A stretch of DNA of 61,944 bases from Actinomycetota bacterium. Lineage in GTDB: Bacteria; Actinomycetota; Acidimicrobiia; Acidimicrobiales; Ilumatobacteraceae. Position numbers and translations under genes: made by a program. Numbering within the stretch: the first letter of the stretch is position 1; each line of letters begins with the position of its first letter. The DNA lies in the NCBI GenBank assembly GCA_016213665.1, contig JACQZX010000078.1:1-61944 (forward strand), in the 5' to 3' direction. The notes under the pieces are model-generated. The model did no database searches, had not been told where the DNA came from, and saw only the letters and a list, made by a program, of their open reading frames with translations. Shown here piece by piece: positions 46,827 to 54,448 of this stretch.

Positions 46827-48337
46827 AGATGGACGGTCACCTCAAAATCAGCAGGCTGAAGTTGATCTTGATCGCTGGCGATGCGATCGCGTTCGCACTC
46901 GGATACGGCTTCATCGTGCAAGCGGCGGACTTCCCGTCGACTCATGGGTGGATGCGGTCCGTGGCAGTTGTTGCCGCCTCCGTGCTGATCGCGCTGGCAG
47001 CGCTGCACTCACAAGACCTGTTCTTAGCGCGCGTGAGTGCCGTGCGAATCGTTGAACTGACCCGGAGCACACGCGCCGTGGGTATCACGATCGCCGGAAT
47101 GATCATCTTCGATCGCATTACCAAGATCGGATTTCGAGTTCGCTACATAATTGCCGGGGCCCTTCTCGGCTGGATCTTCTTCGTGGTCTTGCGATCGGTG
47201 TTTCGGGCCCGTGTGTCGAGCAAACGCGTTGCCGGCCTGTACCAACGCCGGGTGCTCGTGGTCGGTGCCGACGACGAGGCCGTTCGCCTGACGCAGTTGT
47301 TCGCCACCCATGCCGATCTCGGGATGTCGGTCGTCGGCGTCGTAGGAAACCATGCCGACGCGATCCGACACGGCCTGGGAAAGGCGTGGTTGGGCGAGGC
47401 CGACCGTGCGGAAGAGCTGGTGGTGCTCCATCGCGTTTCGGGTGTAGTGGTTTCGCCGACTGCTCTCGGTGCCAAGCGACTCCATGTTCTGATCCGAAAT
47501 CTGCAGCGTCAACGGATCCACGTGCACCTTGGCACTGGACTGTCGGGGATTGACGCCCGTCGACTGCGTCGACTCTCCTTGTCGCACGAACCGATGCTCT
47601 ACGTCGAAGCACCGCCACTCTCGGGCGTCCAGCTGGGTCTGAAACGCACATTCGACGTTGTGGTGGCGGCAGTGCTGCTTGTCGTAGCGGCGCCTCTGCT
47701 AGCAATCATCGCCCTTGCTGTTCGCCTCGGTGATCACGGTCCCGTGCTCTTTCGGCAAAGGCGAGTCGGTCGCGGCGGCACGACCTTCAGTGTTCTCAAG
47801 TTTCGCACGATGAGCGTCGACGCCGAGTCGAAGCAGGCGGCACTGCGGACGAGCAACGAACGCGGCGGACCGCTGTTCAAGATGGAACTCGATCCGCGCG
47901 TCACCAGTGTCGGGCGATGGTTGCGCAATACCAGCTTGGACGAACTGCCACAGTTGGTGAACGTTCTGCGTGGCGAAATGAGCCTCGTCGGACCACGGCC
48001 CGCGTTGCCCACCGAGGTCGCAACCTTCGGGCCCGAACTGCGCGAGCGTGAGCAGGTGCGGCCCGGTATCACCGGCCTTTGGCAGTCGGAAGCCCGCGAC
48101 AATCCTTCTTTCGAGGCGTACCGGCGCCTTGATCTCTTCTACGTGGAGAACTGGTCGATCACCCTCGATCTGATGATCCTGGTCGGCACAATCGAGCATC
48201 TCATCGTTCGACTCTTCACCGCCTTCCGCAAGACGCCCGACCTGCAACCGCCGGCGGCACAACTGGCGGCGACGCCGGTTGCGGAGACCCAACTGCAAAC
48301 CGCCAAACGACCGACGATGGCTGGGACCGCCGCATGA
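46823..48337 (+). CDS. polyprenyl-phosphate sugar-1-phosphate transferase initiating exopolysaccharide synthesis
   Basis: A 504-residue protein from ATG 46823, overlapping the leader stop. Four N-terminal helices precede a nucleotide-binding-like middle domain (RVLVVGADDEAVRLTQLF). After another helix comes the bacterial sugar transferase: RLGDHGPVLFRQRRVGRGGTTFSVLKFRTM, SLDELPQLVNVLRGEMSLVGPRPA and VRPGITGLWQSEAR. It loads the first sugar phosphate on undecaprenyl phosphate, the WbaP/CpsE reaction. The donor sugar is unknown. GTG 46805 would be an alternative start without the overlap. A ATGA overlap also couples it to the next gene. Confidence 0.9.
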   Translation: MKMDGHLKISRLKLILIAGDAIAFALGYGFIVQAADFPSTHGWMRSVAVVAASVLIALAALHSQDLFLARVSAVRIVELTRSTRAVGITIAGMIIFDRITKIGFRVRYIIAGALLGWIFFVVLRSVFRARVSSKRVAGLYQRRVLVVGADDEAVRLTQLFATHADLGMSVVGVVGNHADAIRHGLGKAWLGEADRAEELVVLHRVSGVVVSPTALGAKRLHVLIRNLQRQRIHVHLGTGLSGIDARRLRRLSLSHEPMLYVEAPPLSGVQLGLKRTFDVVVAAVLLVVAAPLLAIIALAVRLGDHGPVLFRQRRVGRGGTTFSVLKFRTMSVDAESKQAALRTSNERGGPLFKMELDPRVTSVGRWLRNTSLDELPQLVNVLRGEMSLVGPRPALPTEVATFGPELREREQVRPGITGLWQSEARDNPSFEAYRRLDLFYVENWSITLDLMILVGTIEHLIVRLFTAFRKTPDLQPPAAQLAATPVAETQLQTAKRPTMAGTAA

Positions 48338-49293
48338 AACTCCGGCGGTTGGCACTCGTTGGCGCTGGCCAGATGGGCTCAAGCCATGCGCGCACGATTC
48401 GCGATTCGGCCCTCGCCGACTTGGCGGTCGTCATCGACGTCGATGCCGAAGCTGCCAAGCGTGTCGCCGAGATGTATGGAGCGCTTGCTTCCACCGAGCT
48501 GGGTGACGCTGTCGACTGCGCAGGAGCGATAGTTGCCGGTAGCACAGCCGCACGAATGGATTGTGTGCTGCCGCTTCTGGAAGCCGGCGTGCCGTTGCTC
48601 GTCGAGAAGCCGTTCGCGCCGACGCTCGCCGAACTGGATCAACTGCTCGACGTCGCGCGGCGGAGTCAGGTAGCGGTGATGTGCGGATTCGTCGAGCGCT
48701 TCAATGCTGCTTTCCGCACGGTGCTCCAACTAATCGACGAGGTACCGACCCACGTGCTGGCGATTCGTCACTCTCCGGCGGCACCGCGGATCACATCGAG
48801 TGTGGTCAACGACTTGATGCTGCACGATCTCGACATCGCTCAGCGGTTGTTCGGCGCGGTTGACGGGTCGCTCATCGGCTCGGCGTGCGTTCATCCTGCC
48901 ACTTCCGACTGGAACGAGATTGCCGATTGCACGATCGCGTTCGGGCAAGGCGGCATCGCGACGCTCTCGGCGAACCGGATGGGGCAACGCAAGATCCGTT
49001 CCTTGTCGATACACACCGCTGGCAAGCTCGTGGAGGTCGACCTGCTGCGCCAGGACGTCACCGTCTACCGCAACGTCAGCCAGGAGATGCTGCATTCGAC
49101 TACGGGCATCGGCTACCGCTCGTCCACGGAAGTCGAGCTGCCCTTCGTGCGCCATCAGGGCGAGCCGCTAGCTCTGCAGTTGGCGCACTTCGTGGACCTG
49201 ATCGACGGTGTCGCCGATGCCGACGAGGAGCGTCGCCAGATCCGGCCCGCTCACCTTCTGGCAGAGCAGATCGAAGCGGCGTCGCGGCGTTAG
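48334..49293 (+). CDS. Gfo/Idh/MocA oxidoreductase, UDP-GlcNAc 3-dehydrogenase-like
   Basis: A 319-residue protein. The NAD-binding GAGQMGSSHARTIRDS and the catalytic EKPFAPTLAEL are clear. CGFVERFNAAF, SSVVNDLMLHDLDIAQRLFG are typical of the branch containing UDP-N-acetylglucosamine 3-dehydrogenases (GnnA) rather than of MocA. That enzyme makes the 3-keto sugar used by an aminotransferase such as the one at 52.7 kb. Specificity is inferred. ATGA couples it to the sugar transferase. Confidence 0.8.
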   Translation: MKLRRLALVGAGQMGSSHARTIRDSALADLAVVIDVDAEAAKRVAEMYGALASTELGDAVDCAGAIVAGSTAARMDCVLPLLEAGVPLLVEKPFAPTLAELDQLLDVARRSQVAVMCGFVERFNAAFRTVLQLIDEVPTHVLAIRHSPAAPRITSSVVNDLMLHDLDIAQRLFGAVDGSLIGSACVHPATSDWNEIADCTIAFGQGGIATLSANRMGQRKIRSLSIHTAGKLVEVDLLRQDVTVYRNVSQEMLHSTTGIGYRSSTEVELPFVRHQGEPLALQLAHFVDLIDGVADADEERRQIRPAHLLAEQIEAASRR

Positions 49294-49313
49294 CTCTTGC
49301 CGTTTGGGGCGAA

Positions 49314-49949
49314 TCAGCTGACGCCGGTGCGGGTGCGCAAGAGTGAAACACCGTCGCCCGACAACTCGTCAATGTCGACGCGGCGGCCGGCGATTGCCGT
49401 GATCAGGGCGGCGGATGTTCCGCGAATCTCAGCACCGCTGCCATGCGACCAATCGGCGTCGGTGGCCGCCACGGCTAGACCGTCGAGCAGTCCCTTCTTG
49501 ACGAAAGCACGTGTTGCCTTCTTGCTCACCAGTAGATCGAGCGCCACGATGGCGTGCGCGGGTGCGACGGCGGTGGGTAAGCCCAGCGGTCGGCGAATGT
49601 CCTGCCCGTGGGTGACCACGTCGGTGAGTGGTGCCTCGGCGCCGAAGCCTGGTGGCGTGAAGCGGTTCTCGGCGTTGGCTCTCAGCACGCCCACGAGTTC
49701 GGCATTCGGGCGCTGTTCGTTTATTGCCCAGGTGCTGGATAACCGGTTGAAATCGAAGCCGGTGGCGGCCATCTTGAGCATCATCCGCGGCAAGCTGAGC
49801 GAGAACGGCATCGCCAGATGAGCGACTACCTCGCGCACTCGCCAGCCCGCGCACAGGCTTGGCGTGTTCCACTGCTCGTCGGTGAACCCATCCAGCAGGT
49901 CGGCCAAGTCTCGGCGTTCTTGCGAGATCATTTCGAACACGTTGTCCAC
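49314..49949 (-). CDS. MDMPI/TIGR03083-type protein (mycothiol-dependent maleylpyruvate isomerase fold)
   Basis: A 211-residue protein from GTG 49949, preceded by GGAGG with 4 nt spacing. LCAGWRVREVVAHLAMP and VTHGQDIRRPLGLP carry the metal-binding His of the DinB/MDMPI fold, with an extra C-terminal domain (DWSHGSGAEIRGTSAALITAIAGR). Many members use mycothiol, though most have no known reaction. It is the last gene of the TetR-reductase operon, 20 nt after the reductase stop. Confidence 0.8.
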   Translation of the reverse strand: MDNVFEMISQERRDLADLLDGFTDEQWNTPSLCAGWRVREVVAHLAMPFSLSLPRMMLKMAATGFDFNRLSSTWAINEQRPNAELVGVLRANAENRFTPPGFGAEAPLTDVVTHGQDIRRPLGLPTAVAPAHAIVALDLLVSKKATRAFVKKGLLDGLAVAATDADWSHGSGAEIRGTSAALITAIAGRRVDIDELSGDGVSLLRTRTGVS

Positions 49950-49969
49950 AGATCCTCCAGTTGCCCGGG

Positions 49970-51022
49970 TCACGGCTTCGGTGCCACGACTCCCAGATCG
50001 ATCATCGATTCTGCCATCGCAACGACCATTTCCTCCGCGCCGCGGGGTGTCCAGTTCAGCACAGTTCGGATGCGACTGTTGTCGATCTCCTGCCGAACTC
50101 CGAGGTTGTTGAGGGCGAGCCGGGCCGTGCGGTCGAACAATGCGACGAAGCGCATGACGAAGTCGGGCATCTTTCGGGTTGCGATCCTGAAGCCGTAAGG
50201 CCCGATGCGGTCGGCGAGGATCTGCGCGACCTCGCGCATTGAGTGGTTGGCCTCGGCGCACACGAAACGCTGGCCGGCGGCTTCGGGCACGGTCATCGCT
50301 GCCAGATGCGCGGCGGCGACGTCGCGCACATCCACCATCGTGAAGTTGATATCGGGCACGGCCGGGTAGGCGTTGTCGAGGATCTTCTTCACCAGCTCGC
50401 CCGACGTGCCCCAGTCGTTGGAGAGCAACGGTCCGAGCACCAGCCCGGGGTTGATCGCGACCAGTTCGGTGCGAGCACCCGAACCGAGCGCGGCGATGAA
50501 CTCCCATGCGGCACGCTCGGCGAGCGTTTTCGACTTCTCGTAAGCCCCAATACGCGGATCGTCGGTGTTCGACCAATCGTTCTCGTCGAACACATGGTCG
50601 TGGTCTTGCCCGTACATGACAGCGGCGAGCGAGCTGGTGAGCACCACGCGCTCGACGGCGGCCTCGCACGCAGCCTTCAGAACGCGCAGCACGCCCTCGC
50701 GTGCGGGCACGATCAGGTCGTCGGGATTCCTGGGTGGCGTGCGGGGGAAGGGACTGGCGACGTGCAGTACGAACCTGCACCCTTTAACTGCTTCCGCCCA
50801 GCCGTCGTCCGCGGTGAGGTCGGCGACGACGACCGCGAAGTCACTGCTGAGGCGGTCGCGCGCTGGCGCGGAGAGGTTCGCTTCCAAGACGGCGGCCACT
50901 TCCGCGCCACGATCGGCCGAACGTGCCGTCCCGCGTACGCGATAACCGGCCTCAATCAGTTGCAAAGCGCAGTGTTGCGCGATGAAGCCTGTTGCCCCTG
51001 TTACAAGGACCGTGTCGTTCAT
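49970..51022 (-). CDS. NAD(P)-dependent aldehyde/dihydroflavonol reductase (extended SDR)
   Basis: A 350-residue extended short-chain dehydrogenase from ATG 51022. The cofactor motif TGATGFIAQH is at residues 8-17, the catalytic Ser region LTSSLAAVMYG, and YEKSK the Tyr-x3-Lys pair. It resembles dihydroflavonol-4-reductase-like aldehyde reductases. Its ATG overlaps the stop of tetR as ATGA (51019-51022), so the regulator probably controls it. Upstream extension of the open frame is shadow of tetR. Confidence 0.88.
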   Translation of the reverse strand: MNDTVLVTGATGFIAQHCALQLIEAGYRVRGTARSADRGAEVAAVLEANLSAPARDRLSSDFAVVVADLTADDGWAEAVKGCRFVLHVASPFPRTPPRNPDDLIVPAREGVLRVLKAACEAAVERVVLTSSLAAVMYGQDHDHVFDENDWSNTDDPRIGAYEKSKTLAERAAWEFIAALGSGARTELVAINPGLVLGPLLSNDWGTSGELVKKILDNAYPAVPDINFTMVDVRDVAAAHLAAMTVPEAAGQRFVCAEANHSMREVAQILADRIGPYGFRIATRKMPDFVMRFVALFDRTARLALNNLGVRQEIDNSRIRTVLNWTPRGAEEMVVAMAESMIDLGVVAPKP

Positions 51023-51603
51023 GTTGAGTTTTCCTTTTCTGGATGGTGTTGCAACGAGAGCAGGTTCCATGCCCCGGTGGCTGTCTGGTCGGCGAGGTCG
51101 GCGGGCAACGCCAGCCCGCGGTCGCGATGCGCGCGGGCGACGCCGACGAGACCGCCGTAGGCTTGTGCGACCATGAGACTCGCAGGGCCCGAGCGCACCT
51201 TGCCCGCTCGCTGCCAAATGGCGATCAGTTCGGTCATCGCCGTGTCGAGTTCGTCGCCGATCCGGCGACTCTCGGCGTCGAGATATTGCTGATGGTGGTG
51301 AGACTCGAGAAAGGCGAACGCTGCCGGTTGCTCGATGACGAAGGAGCACAGACGACGCCAAATTTCGCGGAACGTCGCTTCCGGGTCCGACGGTTGGAGC
51401 TCGTCGAGGAGTCGTGCTGCCAGTGCGGTCTTCCACCGTTGGTACAGCGCGTTCACCACACCTTCCTTGCCCGGGAAATGTCGGTAGATCGTTCCGGTGC
51501 CAACCCCCGCTCGTTGCGCGAGCGCAGGCACGGGGGTGGAGCCGTAGCTGCCCCCCTCGAAAAGCTCCAGTGCCGCATCGAGGATGTCGGTGGCCTTTGA
51601 CAT
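51019..51603 (-). CDS. TetR family transcriptional regulator
   Basis: A 194-residue regulator from ATG 51603. The helix-turn-helix is ILDAALELFEGGSYGSTPVPALAQRAGVGTGTIYRHFPGKEGVVNAL at residues 7-53. The ligand domain is not recognisable. It is first in a three-gene operon and has a palindromic operator immediately upstream of its own start, which suggests autoregulation. Confidence 0.9.
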   Translation of the reverse strand: MSKATDILDAALELFEGGSYGSTPVPALAQRAGVGTGTIYRHFPGKEGVVNALYQRWKTALAARLLDELQPSDPEATFREIWRRLCSFVIEQPAAFAFLESHHHQQYLDAESRRIGDELDTAMTELIAIWQRAGKVRSGPASLMVAQAYGGLVGVARAHRDRGLALPADLADQTATGAWNLLSLQHHPEKENST

Positions 51604-51606
51604 GCG

Positions 51607-51622
51607 GAATGAATGTTCATTC
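51607..51622. promoter_or_regulatory. TetR operator palindrome
   Basis: GAATGAATGTTCATTC is a perfect 7-bp inverted repeat (GAATGAA / TTCATTC) around TG, starting 3 bases upstream of the tetR ATG. Size and sequence are typical of operators of small TetR/AcrR regulators. Confidence 0.75.
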
Positions 51623-51638
51623 GCCCACCGGGGGAGTG

Positions 51639-52727
51639 TCAAATCGTGGCGATCAGCTCGTCGATCGCGGCAACGACGTTTCGGGTTGCGTCGTCGCCGT
51701 AGGGGTACGGCATTGCTTCTAACTCGGCGTGCAGTGTCGGCAATCTCGCCAGTAGCTCGCCGGCCTTGACGCCAATCTCTGGTCCGGCCGGCACAAGATG
51801 GGCGAAGGTTCCCAGAATTTCGGGGCGTTCGGTCGAGTTGCGCACGATGATCACCGGGCGCTTGACGATGCACGCTTCCTCCTGCACCCCTCCCGAATCG
51901 CTGACCAGCAGTGCGGCCTGGCTGGCGAGGCCGACGAACTGGCGGTAGCCAATCGGTTCGTGAACGTGCAATAACGCCAACTCCGGCTGCAACCCGAACT
52001 CCAGCGCCTTGCTCTTCGTGCGCGGATGAAGCGGCAACACGACCGGCAACGGCAGCCCGGCCAGCTCGCGAAGAATGGCGCGCAGGTTGGCGGGGTGATC
52101 GGCATTCTCGGCGCGATGGATGGTGGCGAGCACAAAGCCGCCGGCGGTGAGGCCGTATTCGGCGAGCAGGCCAGCACGCTCGACCTCCGATGGCATGATT
52201 ATCGCGAGCGCATCGCGCAGCGTGCTGCCGGTTACACGAATGCGGTCGTCGGCGATGCCTTCGCGGCGCAGCGCTTCGGCGTTGGTGGGGTGTGGTACCA
52301 GGCAGCGATTGGAGAGCACATCGATCAGTATCCGATTGTGTTCCTCGGGCATGGCCCGATCGTAAGAGCGCATACCCGCCTCGATATGTACCAGCGGGAC
52401 CCCGGCGCTGTTGGCCGCCAGGGCTCCGGCGACGCCGGAGTTGGTGTCACCCTGCACGACCACTGCCGCCGGTCGCTCGTCGATGAGGAATCGCTCGATC
52501 GCGATCGTCGCCTGCCCGATCTGCTCCCCGCGGGTCGCGCCGCCTACTTCGAGATGAAGATGCGGCTGACCGACGCCGAGTTGCTCCAGGAAGCTGCGGC
52601 TCATGTTGTCGTCGAAGTGTTGGCCGGTGTGAACAAGCAACGCGCGATCTCCCAGACGGTGGATAACCGGCGCGAGTTTGATGATCTCCGGGCGGGTGCC
52701 GAAGACGATGGCTATCCGTTCGGTCAT
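51639..52727 (-). CDS. UDP-GlcNAc 2-epimerase family (WecB/WbpI-like)
   Basis: A 362-residue non-hydrolysing epimerase. FGTRPEIIKLAPVI opens it; VQGDTNSGVAGALAA, HIEAGMRSYDRAMPEEHNR, ATIHRAEN and SDSGGVQEEA complete the UDP-binding and catalytic set. It inverts C2 of UDP-GlcNAc or of a derivative. Here the neighbours point to UDP-2,3-diacetamido sugar (WbpI role) rather than plain WecB; both remain possible. It overlaps the aminotransferase as ATGA (52724-52727). Confidence 0.88.
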   Translation of the reverse strand: MTERIAIVFGTRPEIIKLAPVIHRLGDRALLVHTGQHFDDNMSRSFLEQLGVGQPHLHLEVGGATRGEQIGQATIAIERFLIDERPAAVVVQGDTNSGVAGALAANSAGVPLVHIEAGMRSYDRAMPEEHNRILIDVLSNRCLVPHPTNAEALRREGIADDRIRVTGSTLRDALAIIMPSEVERAGLLAEYGLTAGGFVLATIHRAENADHPANLRAILRELAGLPLPVVLPLHPRTKSKALEFGLQPELALLHVHEPIGYRQFVGLASQAALLVSDSGGVQEEACIVKRPVIIVRNSTERPEILGTFAHLVPAGPEIGVKAGELLARLPTLHAELEAMPYPYGDDATRNVVAAIDELIATI

Positions 52728-53833
52728 CGCGGTGTCGCTGCTTTGCGAACAGCAGTGACGATGAACTCACGATCCGACTCAGTGAGGTGTTGGTGTACCG
52801 GCAGGCTGATCACCTCGGTGGCAACACGCTCGGCGACCGCGCCCCCTTCTCCGATCAGCACGCGCGGGTGGGTGCGGTAGCAGTCGTAGTCGTAGACCGC
52901 CCGCGGGTAGTACACGCCGGCACCGATGCCGGCCTCGTTGAGCCGCAGCAAGAGTTCGTCGCGTGAGACGGCGCAGCCCTTGGTGATGCGCAGCGTGTAC
53001 TGATGCCATGCGTGCGTGCGGTCCGGGCGAGTCACCGGCGTGACGACTCCTGGCAGGTCGGCAAGGTGAGTCGAGAAGTAATCGGCGTTCGACGCGCGCT
53101 CCGACGAGATCTTGGCCAAACGATCGAATTGCGGTATCGCAATCGCTGCCGCTACCTCAGTGAGACGATAATTGTGCCCCGGTATTTCGTATTGATACCT
53201 GGCGCGCATTCCGTGGTTGCGCAGTAGTCGTAGTCGTTCTGCCAGCGCGTCGTCATCAGTGGTGACGACGCCACCTTCACCCGACTGCAGATTCTTGGTG
53301 GCGTAAAAGCTGAAAGTCGCCTGGCCCGGTGTGCTGCCAACTGGGGTATCCCGATAGCGGGCACCGTGCGCCTGAGCCGCATCTTCGATCATCGCCAGGT
53401 CGTGGCGGTCGGCGATTTGCGTGATTGCGTCGAGGTCCGCGGGCTGTCCGTAGAGGTGAACCGGCATCACAACGCGCGTGCGTTCGTTCACCAATGGCGC
53501 GAGCGAAGCTGGTGACATGTTGAAGTCGTCGGAATCGACGTCGGCAAAGCGGGCCGTCGCGCCGGACTCGAGGATCGCGTTGAGAGTGGCGACGAACGTG
53601 AACGCGCTGGTGATCACCTCGTCGCCGGGTCGCAATCGAAGCGCTTCGAGCGCAACCACGAGGGCCGTTGTGCCATTGTTGACGGCGATCGCGTGGCGAG
53701 CACCAGTCATCTCGCAGCAGAGCGCCTCGAACCGTTCAACCATTGCGCCCTGGGTGAGCTTGCCCGACCGCAGCACCTGCAGTACGAGCGCCTCCTGCTC
53801 GGGTTCGCACGTCACCACGGAAATCGGGATCAA
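52724..53833 (-). CDS. DegT/DnrJ/EryC1/StrS sugar aminotransferase (WbpE/GnnB-like)
   Basis: A 369-residue PLP enzyme from TTG 53833 (LIPISVVTCEPEQE), which overlaps the acetyltransferase stop as TTGA. The motifs are NNGTTALVVALEAL, DEVITSAFTFVATLN, MIEDAAQAHG and the PLP Lys in FYATKNLQSGEGG. Late HAWHQYTLRI and GVYYPRAVYDYDCY shape the sugar site. It would aminate a 3-keto sugar nucleotide made by the dehydrogenase at 48.3 kb. The upstream open frame is non-coding shadow. Confidence 0.88.
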   Translation of the reverse strand: MIPISVVTCEPEQEALVLQVLRSGKLTQGAMVERFEALCCEMTGARHAIAVNNGTTALVVALEALRLRPGDEVITSAFTFVATLNAILESGATARFADVDSDDFNMSPASLAPLVNERTRVVMPVHLYGQPADLDAITQIADRHDLAMIEDAAQAHGARYRDTPVGSTPGQATFSFYATKNLQSGEGGVVTTDDDALAERLRLLRNHGMRARYQYEIPGHNYRLTEVAAAIAIPQFDRLAKISSERASNADYFSTHLADLPGVVTPVTRPDRTHAWHQYTLRITKGCAVSRDELLLRLNEAGIGAGVYYPRAVYDYDCYRTHPRVLIGEGGAVAERVATEVISLPVHQHLTESDREFIVTAVRKAATPR

Positions 53834-54408
53834 GCCGGCGCCACCTGGCACTGGTCGCACTCGAACGACACCGGGGCATCGATGTTGCGCGACACGACGC
53901 GACCGCAACGGCACACCCAACCTGCTGGCCGTGCGGGTGAACCGACCACCAGTTGGTGCGCCGCAACGTCGTGTGTGACAACCGCGCCGGCACCGACAAT
54001 CGACCACTCGCCGATGGTGACGCCGCAGACGACGGTGGCGTTGGCTCCGACGGATGCGCCACGCTGCACCGATGTGAGGACGATCTCCCAATCGTGGGCC
54101 GCCGCTCTTGGAAATCGATCATTGGTGAACACGCACGATGGACCCAACAAGACGTCGTCGGCGATGGTGACGCCGCGATAGATGCTGACGTTGTTCTGCA
54201 CCTTCACACGCGCGCCGATCGTCACGTGGGTGTCGACGTACACGTTCTTGCCGAGCGAAGTAGCCGCGCCGATCGTGGCACCGGTGCGGACGTGCGCGTG
54301 ATGCCAAATGCGCGCGCCTTCACCGATGGTGGCTCCGGATTCGACGATCGCCGTTGGCTCGGCGAACCATGCTGACGCGCCGCCCGACGATGTCGTGCCC
54401 TGCCGCAT
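53830..54408 (-). CDS. left-handed beta-helix sugar N-acetyltransferase (WbpD-like)
   Basis: A 192-residue protein with hexapeptide repeats: IVESGATIGEGARIWHHAHV, VTIGARVKVQNNVSIYRGVTI and GVTIGEWSIVGAGAVVTHDV. The C-terminal tail CRCGR...CDQC adds a small zinc ribbon, seen in WbpD/WlbB enzymes. Those acetylate the 3-amino group of UDP-GlcNAc3NA-type sugars. It is first of the reverse-strand sugar operon; its -10 TAGGCT is 6 nt before ATG 54408. Confidence 0.85.
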   Translation of the reverse strand: MRQGTTSSGGASAWFAEPTAIVESGATIGEGARIWHHAHVRTGATIGAATSLGKNVYVDTHVTIGARVKVQNNVSIYRGVTIADDVLLGPSCVFTNDRFPRAAAHDWEIVLTSVQRGASVGANATVVCGVTIGEWSIVGAGAVVTHDVAAHQLVVGSPARPAGWVCRCGRVVSRNIDAPVSFECDQCQVAPA

Positions 54409-54448
54409 CCGGCCAGCCTAGTGACGCCCTACCTATGCTGGCCGGATG
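54406..54448. promoter_or_regulatory. divergent leaderless promoters forming a 15-bp inverted repeat
   Basis: Reverse -10 TAGGCT (54420-54415) with ATG 54408 and forward -10 TATGCT (54434-54439) with ATG 54446 both have 6 nt spacing. The blocks from -10 to start codon are identical at 14 of 15 positions on the two strands (54406-54420 and 54434-54448), separated by 13 bp. Confidence 0.7.

Noticed and set aside
51639-54408. Sugar operon as mobile DNA
   Set aside because: No transposase, integrase, tRNA or flanking direct repeat was seen at either end.
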